The translations under genes were made by a program, and so were the position numbers. A stretch of DNA of 64,000 bases from Nitrospira sp. (GTDB lineage Bacteria; Nitrospirota; Nitrospiria; Nitrospirales; Nitrospiraceae). The notes under the pieces are model-generated. The model did not search any database and was not told the origin of the DNA. It was given only the letters and a program-made list of their open reading frames with translations. Where the stretch lies: the NCBI GenBank assembly GCA_037045225.1, contig JBAOHZ010000009.1, positions 682,001-746,000 of the forward strand. The letters are read 5' to 3'. Shown here in pieces: positions 55,664-63,654 of this stretch (its first letter is position 1; every line of letters starts with the position of its first letter).

Positions 55664-56758
55664 TTAGTCGCTCTGCCTCGATACCAGGTGGACCGAGCCT
55701 GCCTTAATCGCAGCCACCACGGGAACGCCGGATGACAACCCGAACTCCTCAACGGTCGAACGAGTGACCATGGCGACCAGCGGAAAGCCGCAATCGATCG
55801 TCACTTGCGCCAAGGCCCCAAGGACCGTGGCCGAGACAACCGTCCCGGCCAGATGATTCCGCGCGCTGCTTGTGGCGGTTGGCTTCCGCTCTAGCACCAC
55901 ATCCTCCGACCGGATACACACGAAGACTTCAGGACCTGCGTATTCACCTTCCACGGCCGTCAACGTGGTACCGTTCACACTCACCCGCACCATACCATCC
56001 GAAGTGCCGACCACCCGCCCTTTCACGACGGTTTCAACCCCCACGACACGCGCAACCTCCGCGTTGTGAGGCCGGCTGAATACGTCGATCGGCGCCCCCA
56101 CCTGCAGGACATTCCCCGCGCTGATGACCGCCATCACGTCGCCCAGCGTGAGGGCTTCGGTCCAATCGTGCGTGACAATGATCGACGGCAACGCAAGCTG
56201 TTTCAGCAGACCCCGTAGTTCATCACGCACATGTACCCGAGTCGGGGCATCCAGCGCAGAGAGCGGTTCGTCCAACAACAGCAACAGCGGTCGAGGCGCC
56301 ACCGCGCGCGCAAGGGCCACCCGTTGTTGTTGTCCACCGGACAGTTCGCGCGGCTTCGCGGTCTCCAGCCCACGCAGCTGGAACAGCTCTACCATCTCAT
56401 CCACACGCTTCTTGCGATCCTGCGCGGAAAGATGGCTGAGGCCGTACCCAATGTTTCCAGCCACCGTGTAGGTCGGAAAGAGCGAGTAGTCCTGCGCCAT
56501 GTAGCCGATGTGACGATCCTGCGGCGCCACCCTGATCCCTGAGGCGGTATCCAGCCACGTGCGCGAGACAAATTGAATGGTGCCCTCTTCCGGCCATTCC
56601 AGCCCGGCCACCGATCGAAGGATCGTCGTTTTCCCGGAACCTGACGGGCCGAAGAGAATTAAAACGGTCGAGGCCTCGACCGGATACCGGATCTGCGCCC
56701 TGATCGGCGCACGTCCGGGGAAGGTCTTGACGAGTTGAATATCTATTTCCGCGGCCAT
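55664..56758 (-). CDS. modC: Molybdate ABC transporter ATP-binding protein
   Basis: ATPase of the molybdate importer, about 364 residues. Walker A FGPSGSGKTTIL, ABC signature ELSGGQQQRVALARA, Walker B LLLLLDEPLSALD and the switch His in IIVTHDWTEAL are present. The C-terminal regulatory region contains a TOBE/Mop-type domain (NHLAGTVVSATVLGALAQVT). Starts at 56,767 and 56,758 are both in frame; 56,758 overlaps modB by 16 nt and neither has a strong ribosome site. It is the last gene of the operon. Confidence 0.93.
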   Translation of the reverse strand: MAAEIDIQLVKTFPGRAPIRAQIRYPVEASTVLILFGPSGSGKTTILRSVAGLEWPEEGTIQFVSRTWLDTASGIRVAPQDRHIGYMAQDYSLFPTYTVAGNIGYGLSHLSAQDRKKRVDEMVELFQLRGLETAKPRELSGGQQQRVALARAVAPRPLLLLLDEPLSALDAPTRVHVRDELRGLLKQLALPSIIVTHDWTEALTLGDVMAVISAGNVLQVGAPIDVFSRPHNAEVARVVGVETVVKGRVVGTSDGMVRVSVNGTTLTAVEGEYAGPEVFVCIRSEDVVLERKPTATSSARNHLAGTVVSATVLGALAQVTIDCGFPLVAMVTRSTVEEFGLSSGVPVVAAIKAGSVHLVSRQSD

Positions 56759-57417
56759 GCTGCCCACACGTTCCGATTGACCGCATACACGAGGAGCAAG
56801 ATGACATACGACACGACCAAGAGAAAGAGCGCCGTTTTCGCCGCTCCGGCATAATTGAGCGCCTGCACCTCATCGTAAATATCGATCGACACGGTGCGTG
56901 TCTCACCCTCCAAATTGCCGCCGACCATCAGTACTACCCCGAACTCTCCCATCGTATGGGCGAAGCTAAGCACCGCACCGGTCAGCAATCCGGCTTTAGA
57001 CAACGGCACGATCAGTTTGAAAAACGTGCCGAGCTTCGACACGCCCAGCGTCCAGGAAGCCTCGATCAGGCGACGATCCACCTGCTCGAACGCCGCGGCA
57101 AACGGCTGCACTGCAAACGGGAGGCTATAGAGAATGGAGGCGAGCAGGAGGCCTTCGAAGGTAAACGGCAGTGGATGTCCGACGAGTTCATTGTAAAACC
57201 GTCCGAACGGGCTGTGTGGTCCGATGGCGACGAGAATATAGAATCCCAGCACAGTCGGCGGCAGCACCAAAGGCAGTGCCACCACTGACTCCACGAGAAA
57301 TTTCCACCGGCGGCGTGAAAAACTCACCCAATAGGCGATCGGGAGGCCGACGATCATGAGAACCAGCGCCGTGGCAGCGGCCAGCTTGAAGGTCACCCAA
57401 ATCGCGATCCAGTTCAT
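56743..57417 (-). CDS. modB: Molybdate ABC transporter permease
   Basis: Inner-membrane permease of about 224 residues with five or six hydrophobic segments (TALVLMIVGLPIAYW, LVLPPTVLGFYILVAI, TALFLLVVSYVILLLVYAV). The EAA loop EASWTLGVSKLGTFFKLIVPLS contacts ModC. ATG 57,417 is chosen over a GTG at 57,429. It follows the broken molbindin gene by about 80 bp and overlaps modC. Confidence 0.93.
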   Translation of the reverse strand: MNWIAIWVTFKLAAATALVLMIVGLPIAYWVSFSRRRWKFLVESVVALPLVLPPTVLGFYILVAIGPHSPFGRFYNELVGHPLPFTFEGLLLASILYSLPFAVQPFAAAFEQVDRRLIEASWTLGVSKLGTFFKLIVPLSKAGLLTGAVLSFAHTMGEFGVVLMVGGNLEGETRTVSIDIYDEVQALNYAGAAKTALFLLVVSYVILLLVYAVNRNVWAAWPRK

Positions 57418-57495
57418 ACACTCGTCCACGACCGATATCGTTGTACCGGATCTGCTCCTGCCGGATGCTACCGCAGAATGAGGCTCGACAGAAGA

Positions 57496-57698
57496 TTATT
57501 TTCCGACGATGACGTCGGTCGCCTTCACCGCAACCGTGACAGCATCACCGACCTTGATGCCCATATTTTTGACGGAGCCTTCGGTAATCGCCGACACAAA
57601 TTCCAAGCTCCCGACCTTCAGCATGACTTCGGCTATGGCCTGACCTCGGTAAGGCGAACCACCGGTCCTTCAAATTGATGTCTCGCACTGAGTTTCAT
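57496..57698 (-). pseudogene. mop: Molbindin (Mop) gene with a one-base frameshift
   Basis: The start is intact: ACGGAGGAATCC then ATG at 57,698, overlapping the preceding lipoprotein stop (ATGA). It reads MKLSARHQFEGPVVRLTE and then meets a TAG. If one G is added in the GAGG at about 57,644-57,646, the frame continues AIAEVMLKVGSLEFVSAITE through SVKNMGIKVGDAVTVAVKAT to a TAA at 57,496, giving a complete 67-residue Mop/TOBE molbindin, the usual size. Either a real single-base deletion or a sequencing error explains it. Intact molbindins store or buffer molybdate. Confidence 0.85.
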
Positions 57699-58090
57699 GG
57701 ATTCCTCCGTGGTTCTGACTGAGACTGGTCAGCTGCTTCGTGTTCTCTCTCACTCCCCTTGCACTCAAATCGAATCCCCCACCGCCGGCCCCTCTCTTCG
57801 TCCTCCGTGCCTTCGATCGTGCCCATTCCCGCGCTGGTGTAGCCCCTGACCTCGCCTTCACGAACCAACCGGGACCCGGCCTTGCACTTGGCCTCTATCG
57901 CCGCCAGCGCCTGCCGTCGATACGGCGACCCCATCGGCCCGCCGCGGTCTTGCTTGAAGATATACGTCACGACCCCCCCCTGGTCCGATTCCTGGCTCAT
58001 CAGCACGGCCTCGGAACAACCGGCGGCAAAGAGGAACGTCAGCGCACAGAAGGCCAAGGCCCCGCGGCTACTTCGGCAGCGTAAATCCAT
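57695..58090 (-). CDS. Small lipoprotein in the molybdate operon
   Basis: Protein of 131 residues with a lipoprotein signal ending in LFAAGC (Cys25). The mature part has GGVVTYIFKQDRGGPMGSPYRRQALAAIEAKC and a Gly-rich, charged C-terminus, with two later Cys residues that could form a disulphide. The start overlaps the modA 3' end by 23 nt and the stop overlaps the molbindin ATG. I do not recognise the family. Its position suggests an envelope role in oxyanion uptake. Confidence 0.75.
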   Translation of the reverse strand: MDLRCRSSRGALAFCALTFLFAAGCSEAVLMSQESDQGGVVTYIFKQDRGGPMGSPYRRQALAAIEAKCKAGSRLVREGEVRGYTSAGMGTIEGTEDEERGRRWGIRFECKGSEREHEAADQSQSEPRRNP

Positions 58091-58826
58091 ATCGAGTCAT
58101 CATCTCCTGCCCCTGCGGGCCTTGCATGAAGGTAAGAAATTGTCTCGCGGTATCTTGATGCTTGGACTGCTTCACAATGACCGCGCCTTGTTCCAACGGT
58201 GGATGAGCTTCGTCCGGAATCTGCCAATAGGTGCCGGCGCTCTTCATCGCCGGAGCCAACGCCAAGGAGAGGGCGATGATGCCCACATCGCAGGCACCTG
58301 ACTCAATAAACTGCGCTGCTTGCGAAATGTTCTCCCCCAGCACCAGGCGATCCTTCACATCCGCATACACCTGTGCATGCTCCATCGCGGCGACCGCCGC
58401 GCGCCCGTATGGCGCATGTTTGGGATTGGCAATGGCAATTTTCTTGATTGTGGGTTCGCGGAGAACCGTGAGCCCCTTCGACACATCAAGCGGTGAACTC
58501 TTCGGCGCCCAGAGCACGACACGACCGACCGCATACCGATACAAGGAGCCCGGCACGGTCAGCCCCGCTTCCTCCAGCTTCCTGGGATAGCCGATGTCCG
58601 CTGAAAAATACAGGTCGAAGGGGGCGCCCTGCTGGAGCTGGGCAAAAAAGTTTCCCGACGACCCCAACGAGAGTTTCACATGGTGACCGGTCTGCTTCTC
58701 GAATGCACCGATGAGTTCTTTGATGGCGAAATTCAAATCGGAGGCCGCTGCGACGGCGATGTCTTCAGCCCGCACTGGACTGGTCGCACAGAATATCAGC
58801 AGACAGGCAGCAATGAGCCGTTTCAT
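58068..58826 (-). CDS. modA: Molybdate ABC transporter substrate-binding protein
   Basis: Periplasmic binding protein of 252 residues with a signal peptide (MKRLIAACLLIFCATSPVRA). ModA features include AVAAASDLNFAIKEL, LSLGSSGNFFAQLQQGAPFDLYFSAD and GACDVGIIALSLAL. ATG 58,826 follows AAGGAG. It lies 12 nt after the porin gene. Tungstate binding is possible as in all ModA proteins. Confidence 0.92.
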   Translation of the reverse strand: MKRLIAACLLIFCATSPVRAEDIAVAAASDLNFAIKELIGAFEKQTGHHVKLSLGSSGNFFAQLQQGAPFDLYFSADIGYPRKLEEAGLTVPGSLYRYAVGRVVLWAPKSSPLDVSKGLTVLREPTIKKIAIANPKHAPYGRAAVAAMEHAQVYADVKDRLVLGENISQAAQFIESGACDVGIIALSLALAPAMKSAGTYWQIPDEAHPPLEQGAVIVKQSKHQDTARQFLTFMQGPQGQEMMTRYGFTLPK

Positions 58827-58838
58827 ATTCGAGACTCC

Positions 58839-60533
58839 TTAGAAAAAGATTTGATACTGCACCCGGATGGCATTTTCGATCAAGGTACCACCCACGGTGT
58901 CGAGCGGAACGATCCCGGACCCCGGCGGCAGGGGCGCACTGCGGCCGATCGCGTAGCCCCCGGTTCCGAACTGCGTATTGCTATAGGTCACCATGATTTG
59001 ATGATCGTACGTCCCGTTCAAGAACCAATTGAGCGACACATCCGCCTGCTTGATCAAGTCATTGGCGGAGGCGGTATCAGGATCCCAATAGGCATACCGC
59101 GCCGAAAGCTCCACGGTCCGCGGGATGAGATAGTATCCGCTTTGCACGTACCAACCCATGGCATTGCCGAAATTATTCGGCGCGGTCTCCGTACAGGCGG
59201 TATTCATACAAGGCAACCCCTTGTTGTGCCGGATCACGTTCTTGAAATAAAACTCTCCCTGCAACGAGAATCCACGATACTTGAAGACCCCATCGGCGGC
59301 CCATGTGGAATAGTCCACGATCCCGAGGCCGAGCTGGCGTCCGTTACCGAAAGCCGCCAGCTGCCGCCGGATGTTCAAGTTGGCGAGGTCCAATCCGACG
59401 AAGGCGTTATCGGAACTCGTATTGATCCCGGGGTTGTAGGAGTATCCGCCGCCGATGGCGAACTGCGGTGTTTCAGAATAGGCGAGGTCTCCTTCTCCAT
59501 ACCCCGGGCGCCCCAGAATGTTCCAGTTCAATCGTGCGACATACATGAGCCGGTCCACATCGAGACGCGTGTTCGCGTTCAAATTGCGTTGATTGACGGG
59601 GCATCCGGCCGGCGTGGGGAACGGATTGCCGCTCGTCTGCCCGCCGGGGCAATCGACGGTGGCCTGTTCCGACGTAAAGGAGCCCAGCCGGTTGAAGCTC
59701 GGCCCGGCGCCGTTGAACACGCCGATGTAGTAGTTGACGGGAAACAACTCTTCATCGTTCATGATCGTGATACCGATATCACGACGGTCCAGACCACTCG
59801 CCGTGAAGGCATCCTGCACGAGCGCACGTTCGGCGAATTGCATTGAGGCGGTCGAGTTGATTTGCGAGCGGTTGAAATACACTTTGTATTGGCCGAATTG
59901 CACGTTCGCCCAAGGCAAACGGGTGTAGGAAAAATTGACATCGAAGAGCGACAAGGACCCGGGAGACTGCGCGTTTTCAGCCGTCTCCGCCCGCATCTGG
60001 ATGTAGTATTTAAAATCCGGATCGAACAAATGACCCATGAAATAAAACCGCAGCCGTCTCACGTTGAAGGATGACGCGCTGTTCTCCGAACGATTGGCCC
60101 GGTAGTCGCCGAATACGCCCAGCAATTCAGGGAAATTTTTGGCTTCGCCGGGATTGCGCCAGGCATCGTTGCGGAACCGTTGCGTAAATCGCAGCTGACT
60201 GCGAAAGCGGATCTTCAGGAAGAACGCGTTGTCGTTCATCGAGAGGTTGAATCCCCGGTCGTACCACCCGCGAAAACTCGGCGACAGCAACTGGGTGCGT
60301 TCCTCCGACTCTTTCATCACCTGGTCGTACTCTCCCTGAGTGATCATGCCGCTCTTGACGGATCGTTCGAGCAGGAGTTTCAGGGACGGATCCATGCTTT
60401 CAACGAAGACATACTTGCCGTCTTTCTCCACCAATTTCCCTGAGTCCGCCGCCTGTGCGAGTGTCACAGAACTGAGCCCCACAAGCAGCGCGGCGATCAT
60501 CAATGCGCGCACACCTCTCCTGTATGTACTCAT
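58839..60533 (-). CDS. OprO/OprP-like anion porin
   Basis: Outer-membrane barrel of about 564 residues with a signal peptide (GVRALMIAALLVGLSSVTLAQA). After it comes an N-terminal segment (GKLVEKDGKYVFVESMDPSLK, then GMITQGEYDQVMKESEE) that resembles the start of the porin at 63,655. Barrel strands such as FFLKIRFRSQLRFTQRFRND, FDPDFKYYIQMRAETAE and a terminal aromatic residue (IRVQYQIFF) fit an outer-membrane barrel. ATG 60,533 is behind GGAGTTGATC. Being first in the mod operon, it may admit molybdate or other oxyanions; the classical substrate of this family is phosphate. Confidence 0.85.
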   Translation of the reverse strand: MSTYRRGVRALMIAALLVGLSSVTLAQAADSGKLVEKDGKYVFVESMDPSLKLLLERSVKSGMITQGEYDQVMKESEERTQLLSPSFRGWYDRGFNLSMNDNAFFLKIRFRSQLRFTQRFRNDAWRNPGEAKNFPELLGVFGDYRANRSENSASSFNVRRLRFYFMGHLFDPDFKYYIQMRAETAENAQSPGSLSLFDVNFSYTRLPWANVQFGQYKVYFNRSQINSTASMQFAERALVQDAFTASGLDRRDIGITIMNDEELFPVNYYIGVFNGAGPSFNRLGSFTSEQATVDCPGGQTSGNPFPTPAGCPVNQRNLNANTRLDVDRLMYVARLNWNILGRPGYGEGDLAYSETPQFAIGGGYSYNPGINTSSDNAFVGLDLANLNIRRQLAAFGNGRQLGLGIVDYSTWAADGVFKYRGFSLQGEFYFKNVIRHNKGLPCMNTACTETAPNNFGNAMGWYVQSGYYLIPRTVELSARYAYWDPDTASANDLIKQADVSLNWFLNGTYDHQIMVTYSNTQFGTGGYAIGRSAPLPPGSGIVPLDTVGGTLIENAIRVQYQIFF

Positions 60534-60599
60534 GATCAACTCCATGATGTCTTGTTGAAATCGACGTACGGATCGGCCGGTTCAACGGCCTCTCGGCCG

Positions 60600-61274
60600 T
60601 CAACGCGGCGCCGTGCCGGCCTCTCCGGATTTCAGGAACTGCCGATACGCCACGGCTCGAGCCTTTGCCTCATCGGTGCTCCAGAAGCGTCCTGGCTCGA
60701 AGTAGAGGATGTAGTCCTTCGGTGTGGGCGGCGGGAGGGGATAGTTGGAGTCGTAATTGTCGAACTTGCGTACGGGGATTTGCGTGTGAAAATATTCGAT
60801 CGTGATATAGAGGTAGGGATCACGGACGGCCATCCATCCGGCAATCGTATCTCGGCCATACTCCGGGTTGAACCCGGGGCTACGGAGTTCGAAATGCGTT
60901 CGCTCGTTCGGGCCGACTTGCTGCAGACCCTGCTCGAGGTGTGGCGCCAGGGCCTGGAGTTCGTCTTCTCGAAACAGAGGTTTGGGCGGCAATTCCTCCG
61001 CGAACCAGCGCAACGGCAGGCGCTGCTGCTCACGGATCGAAAAGCCCCGCAGCAAACTGGCGATCTCACCGCTGGTCAATTGCACTGGGTGCGTATACGA
61101 CGTGGGTTCGACTTCTCGCTGCACCTTCACCACGACCCGCTGATCCTCATGCACCGTGCGTGTCACATAAGGAAGCCTGGCACAGCCGCCCAGGGTCAGG
61201 CCGACTGCCCACCCGGCGACGCAGGTCCAGAGGACCATGTGCCTCCACAGAGCCTGTCTCGTTATGCGTCCCAT
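60600..61274 (-). CDS. Lipoprotein of unknown function
   Basis: Protein of 224 residues with a signal and lipobox (VGLTLGGCARLPYVTR, Cys31). ATG 61,274 follows GAGGAGAGGCAG; the longer frame upstream lacks a signal. The body has EIASLLRGFSIREQQRL, YLYITIEYFHTQIPV and a C-terminal PTPKDYILYFEPGRFW. It sits between the second ModA-like gene and the porin on the same strand, and could belong to the same envelope uptake set. No family recognised. Confidence 0.75.
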   Translation of the reverse strand: MGRITRQALWRHMVLWTCVAGWAVGLTLGGCARLPYVTRTVHEDQRVVVKVQREVEPTSYTHPVQLTSGEIASLLRGFSIREQQRLPLRWFAEELPPKPLFREDELQALAPHLEQGLQQVGPNERTHFELRSPGFNPEYGRDTIAGWMAVRDPYLYITIEYFHTQIPVRKFDNYDSNYPLPPPTPKDYILYFEPGRFWSTDEAKARAVAYRQFLKSGEAGTAPR

Positions 61275-61356
61275 CTGCCTCTCCTCATGGATGCCTATAC
61301 GCGATGATGAATATATCAATGATGCCCTCACACTTCTGAATGACAGGCGGCCTGGG

Positions 61357-62187
61357 CTATGGACGCCGATCCGAAGGCACGCCATACCCGGCCTCCCGCA
61401 CGATGGCTTGCGCCTCCTCGCTGCGCAGATATCCCAAAAACTCTTCACAGAGACTTCGATTGGGGCAGTACCGTTCCATGGCCATCGAATGCACGGTTTG
61501 GGCATATCCTTTTTCCAGCCTCGCCACGACCCGAACCCGCTCCTGCGCCTTCACCGCCTCATGCCCGAAAAGAATGCCTGCATCGGCCTGCCCGCTCAAC
61601 ACATGGTCAAGGACGCCACGGGAATCAGTCGCCACGTCGAGACGCCTCTTGAAGGATGCCTCGAGCCCCATCGCGCGCAGCATGGCACCGGTCTGCGCTC
61701 CCAAGCGGGTGTGTGACGGGTCGGCCACTGCGAGGCGACCGCTTCCTCGGCTCAAGGCTTCCAGCGATTCAGCCGCGTCGACCAATGACTCCGGCACGAT
61801 CAAGACCAATTGCTCCACCGCATAGGATTGTTTCGTCCCCGGCAGCACATAGTATTTTTGCTCCAGCCTGGTCAGCACCTCGTCACCGCCGGGCGCCACA
61901 ATATGAATGGGGCCGCTGCCGATGAAATACTGGCCGACCATACTGTTTTCCATGCCCGCAATCGTTCGCCTCAAATCCAGCCCGCTATCCACATAGAGCT
62001 TCATGCGGACGTCAGGATGGGTCCGTTCAAATCCGGCACCGAGGCGATCAACGACACCCTTCACGCTGTGCGAGCCGGCAATCACGAATACTTCCTGCCC
62101 GGCGCGTGCAGACCCTTCGCACAGGAGCAGACTTACGCACACGAGAGTCAGGAGCCTCACCATGATCACTCTATTTCGAACTGTCAT
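61357..62187 (-). CDS. Second ModA-like periplasmic substrate-binding protein
   Basis: Protein of 276 residues with a signal peptide (LLTLVCVSLLLCEGSARA). The type 2 PBP fold is suggested by VIAGSHSVKGVVDRLGAGF, YVDSGLDLRRTIAGMENSM, VADPSHTRLGAQTGAML and SGQADAGILFGHEAVK. It is only distantly like the modA product and lacks its own permease or ATPase in the window. It may feed ModBC or act as a sensor for the adjacent regulator. ATG 62,187 with GGAGTGAC upstream is preferred. Confidence 0.82.
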   Translation of the reverse strand: MTVRNRVIMVRLLTLVCVSLLLCEGSARAGQEVFVIAGSHSVKGVVDRLGAGFERTHPDVRMKLYVDSGLDLRRTIAGMENSMVGQYFIGSGPIHIVAPGGDEVLTRLEQKYYVLPGTKQSYAVEQLVLIVPESLVDAAESLEALSRGSGRLAVADPSHTRLGAQTGAMLRAMGLEASFKRRLDVATDSRGVLDHVLSGQADAGILFGHEAVKAQERVRVVARLEKGYAQTVHSMAMERYCPNRSLCEEFLGYLRSEEAQAIVREAGYGVPSDRRP

Positions 62188-62234
62188 GTCACTCCGCTCC
62201 GTTGGTGCCTGTCACACTACCGACGAGAACCGTT

Positions 62235-63428
62235 TCAATGCCCGCGTAGATCACGCACGGTTCCCGTCTCGCTCATGTCGTAGCCGCCAAGGGCATCGAT
62301 TTCTGATCGAAAGGACCGACTGACCAGAACATTCAAAAATGCTTCAATGCCCGGATGGTCCTTGAGGTGCGCTTTCGGTACCACAAAATCGTAGCGCGCC
62401 CGCTGAAGAGGAAGAAATCCGAGCCCGAAGAGATTGGCCGCCGCCCGCACTCCAACCGCCGCATCCGCATGACCTTCCGCAATGGTGCGAGCGACCTGAA
62501 AATGGGAGCGCCCGATCTGGTCATACCCGAGAATCGTCCCTGGGGCGATGCCGGCGGAAGCCAACTGTTGATCGAGCAACAGGCGCGCACCCGCCCCCGC
62601 TTCCCGATTGATCAGACTGATGTCGGCGCGAACGAGATCCTCGACTCCACGAATCGATTTCGGATTGCCCGGGGCGACCAACAGCCCTTCCTCCCAGACT
62701 GCAAAGGTAATGATCAAGTACTCGTTGCCCTTGAGATGCCGACGCAGATAGGGAAGATTCGACTCTCCTGATTGTGCGTCCACGACGTGCACACCCGCCA
62801 CGTGCACCTCACCCCGCTTCAGCGCGTCGATCGCGGCAGCGCTCCCGAGTGTCCATCCCACCACAGTGCAATCTTCCTTTTGCCGTCGAAGATAGTCGCC
62901 TGCCAGAAACACCGACGGGTCGCAACCAGCCACGGCAATTTCCTGCTCAATCACACGGCGGTTACGCAGAAGTCGAACCTGAACGTGGCGGGATGAATGC
63001 TGAGACCGTTGCGATGAGTGAGCGTTCGGCAGCGCAAATCCGTCCGCAGGTACGGCGTAATTCATCACCTCCCCCAACTCGGCAACCGGTCGAACGATGA
63101 ATCGCGCACCCACTCGGGCCACCTTGACACGCGTAGGACTCTGGAGCACGTGCAGCGGAGCCGCAGCGGTGAACCATTCGCCCTCGACAATCTCTTCCTG
63201 AGGGAGCAGCCGGAAGAGATCTTCCACGCGACAGCCCAGGGCCTGCGCAAGCCGGAGTGCGACGGCAGTGGTCGGAAGATATTGATTGGTTTCGATGGCA
63301 TGGACGGCTTGCCGGGTAATACCGGCCTGGGCCGCAAGTTCGACACGGGAGAGACCCTTGGCCTGCCTGAGCTGACTCAGTAAATTTTCTACAAGCTGGG
63401 AATCGTCAGCAGAAACGTGTTTCGTCAT
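62235..63428 (-). CDS. HTH regulator fused to a molybdate-binding-type PBP domain
   Basis: About 397 residues. The N-terminal XRE-type helix-turn-helix (about 12-70, GLSRVELAAQAGITRQAVHAI) is followed by a linker and then a periplasmic-binding-protein-like domain without signal peptide (VGWTLGSAAAIDALKRGEVHV, INREAGAGARLLLDQQLASAG, GHADAAVGVRAAANLFGLGF). Such fusions are annotated as molybdate-responsive regulators. It precedes the ModA-like gene by 47 bp on the same strand. The start at 63,428 is the ATG nearest the HTH; no strong ribosome site is seen. Confidence 0.87.
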   Translation of the reverse strand: MTKHVSADDSQLVENLLSQLRQAKGLSRVELAAQAGITRQAVHAIETNQYLPTTAVALRLAQALGCRVEDLFRLLPQEEIVEGEWFTAAAPLHVLQSPTRVKVARVGARFIVRPVAELGEVMNYAVPADGFALPNAHSSQRSQHSSRHVQVRLLRNRRVIEQEIAVAGCDPSVFLAGDYLRRQKEDCTVVGWTLGSAAAIDALKRGEVHVAGVHVVDAQSGESNLPYLRRHLKGNEYLIITFAVWEEGLLVAPGNPKSIRGVEDLVRADISLINREAGAGARLLLDQQLASAGIAPGTILGYDQIGRSHFQVARTIAEGHADAAVGVRAAANLFGLGFLPLQRARYDFVVPKAHLKDHPGIEAFLNVLVSRSFRSEIDALGGYDMSETGTVRDLRGH

Positions 63429-63437
63429 GGCGGACCG

Positions 63438-63465
63438 GACAATGACAGTATGCATTACCATTGTC
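63438..63465. promoter_or_regulatory. Candidate operator upstream of the molybdate regulator
   Basis: Inverted repeat GACAATG (63,438-63,444) and CATTGTC (63,459-63,465) separated by 14 nt that include the palindrome ATGCAT. It starts 9 nt upstream of the regulator ATG and overlaps a TTGACA box on the minus strand. It could serve for autoregulation and for the divergent porin. Confidence 0.5.
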
Positions 63466-63524
63466 AAGTATTCTGTCGAATGGCAAGAAAGATCTGTTTT
63501 GCGAAGTTTCTTATTATCCAATTG

Positions 63525-63554
63525 TTGACAAACTTACATAACTTGATGTATTTA
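63525..63554 (+). promoter_or_regulatory. Possible promoter for the right-edge porin
   Basis: TTGACA (63,525-63,530) and TATTTA (63,549-63,554) separated by 18 nt, in AT-rich sequence about 100 nt upstream of the porin ATG. The -10 match is poor. Confidence 0.3.
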
Positions 63555-63654
63555 ATTCCTCACCGGAATACAGATGTTTAATAAAAAGCATACGCATTAA
63601 TATTTTGTAAGGCATCAACAGTTTCGAATATAGCCAACTCGGAGGTTAGGTCAG

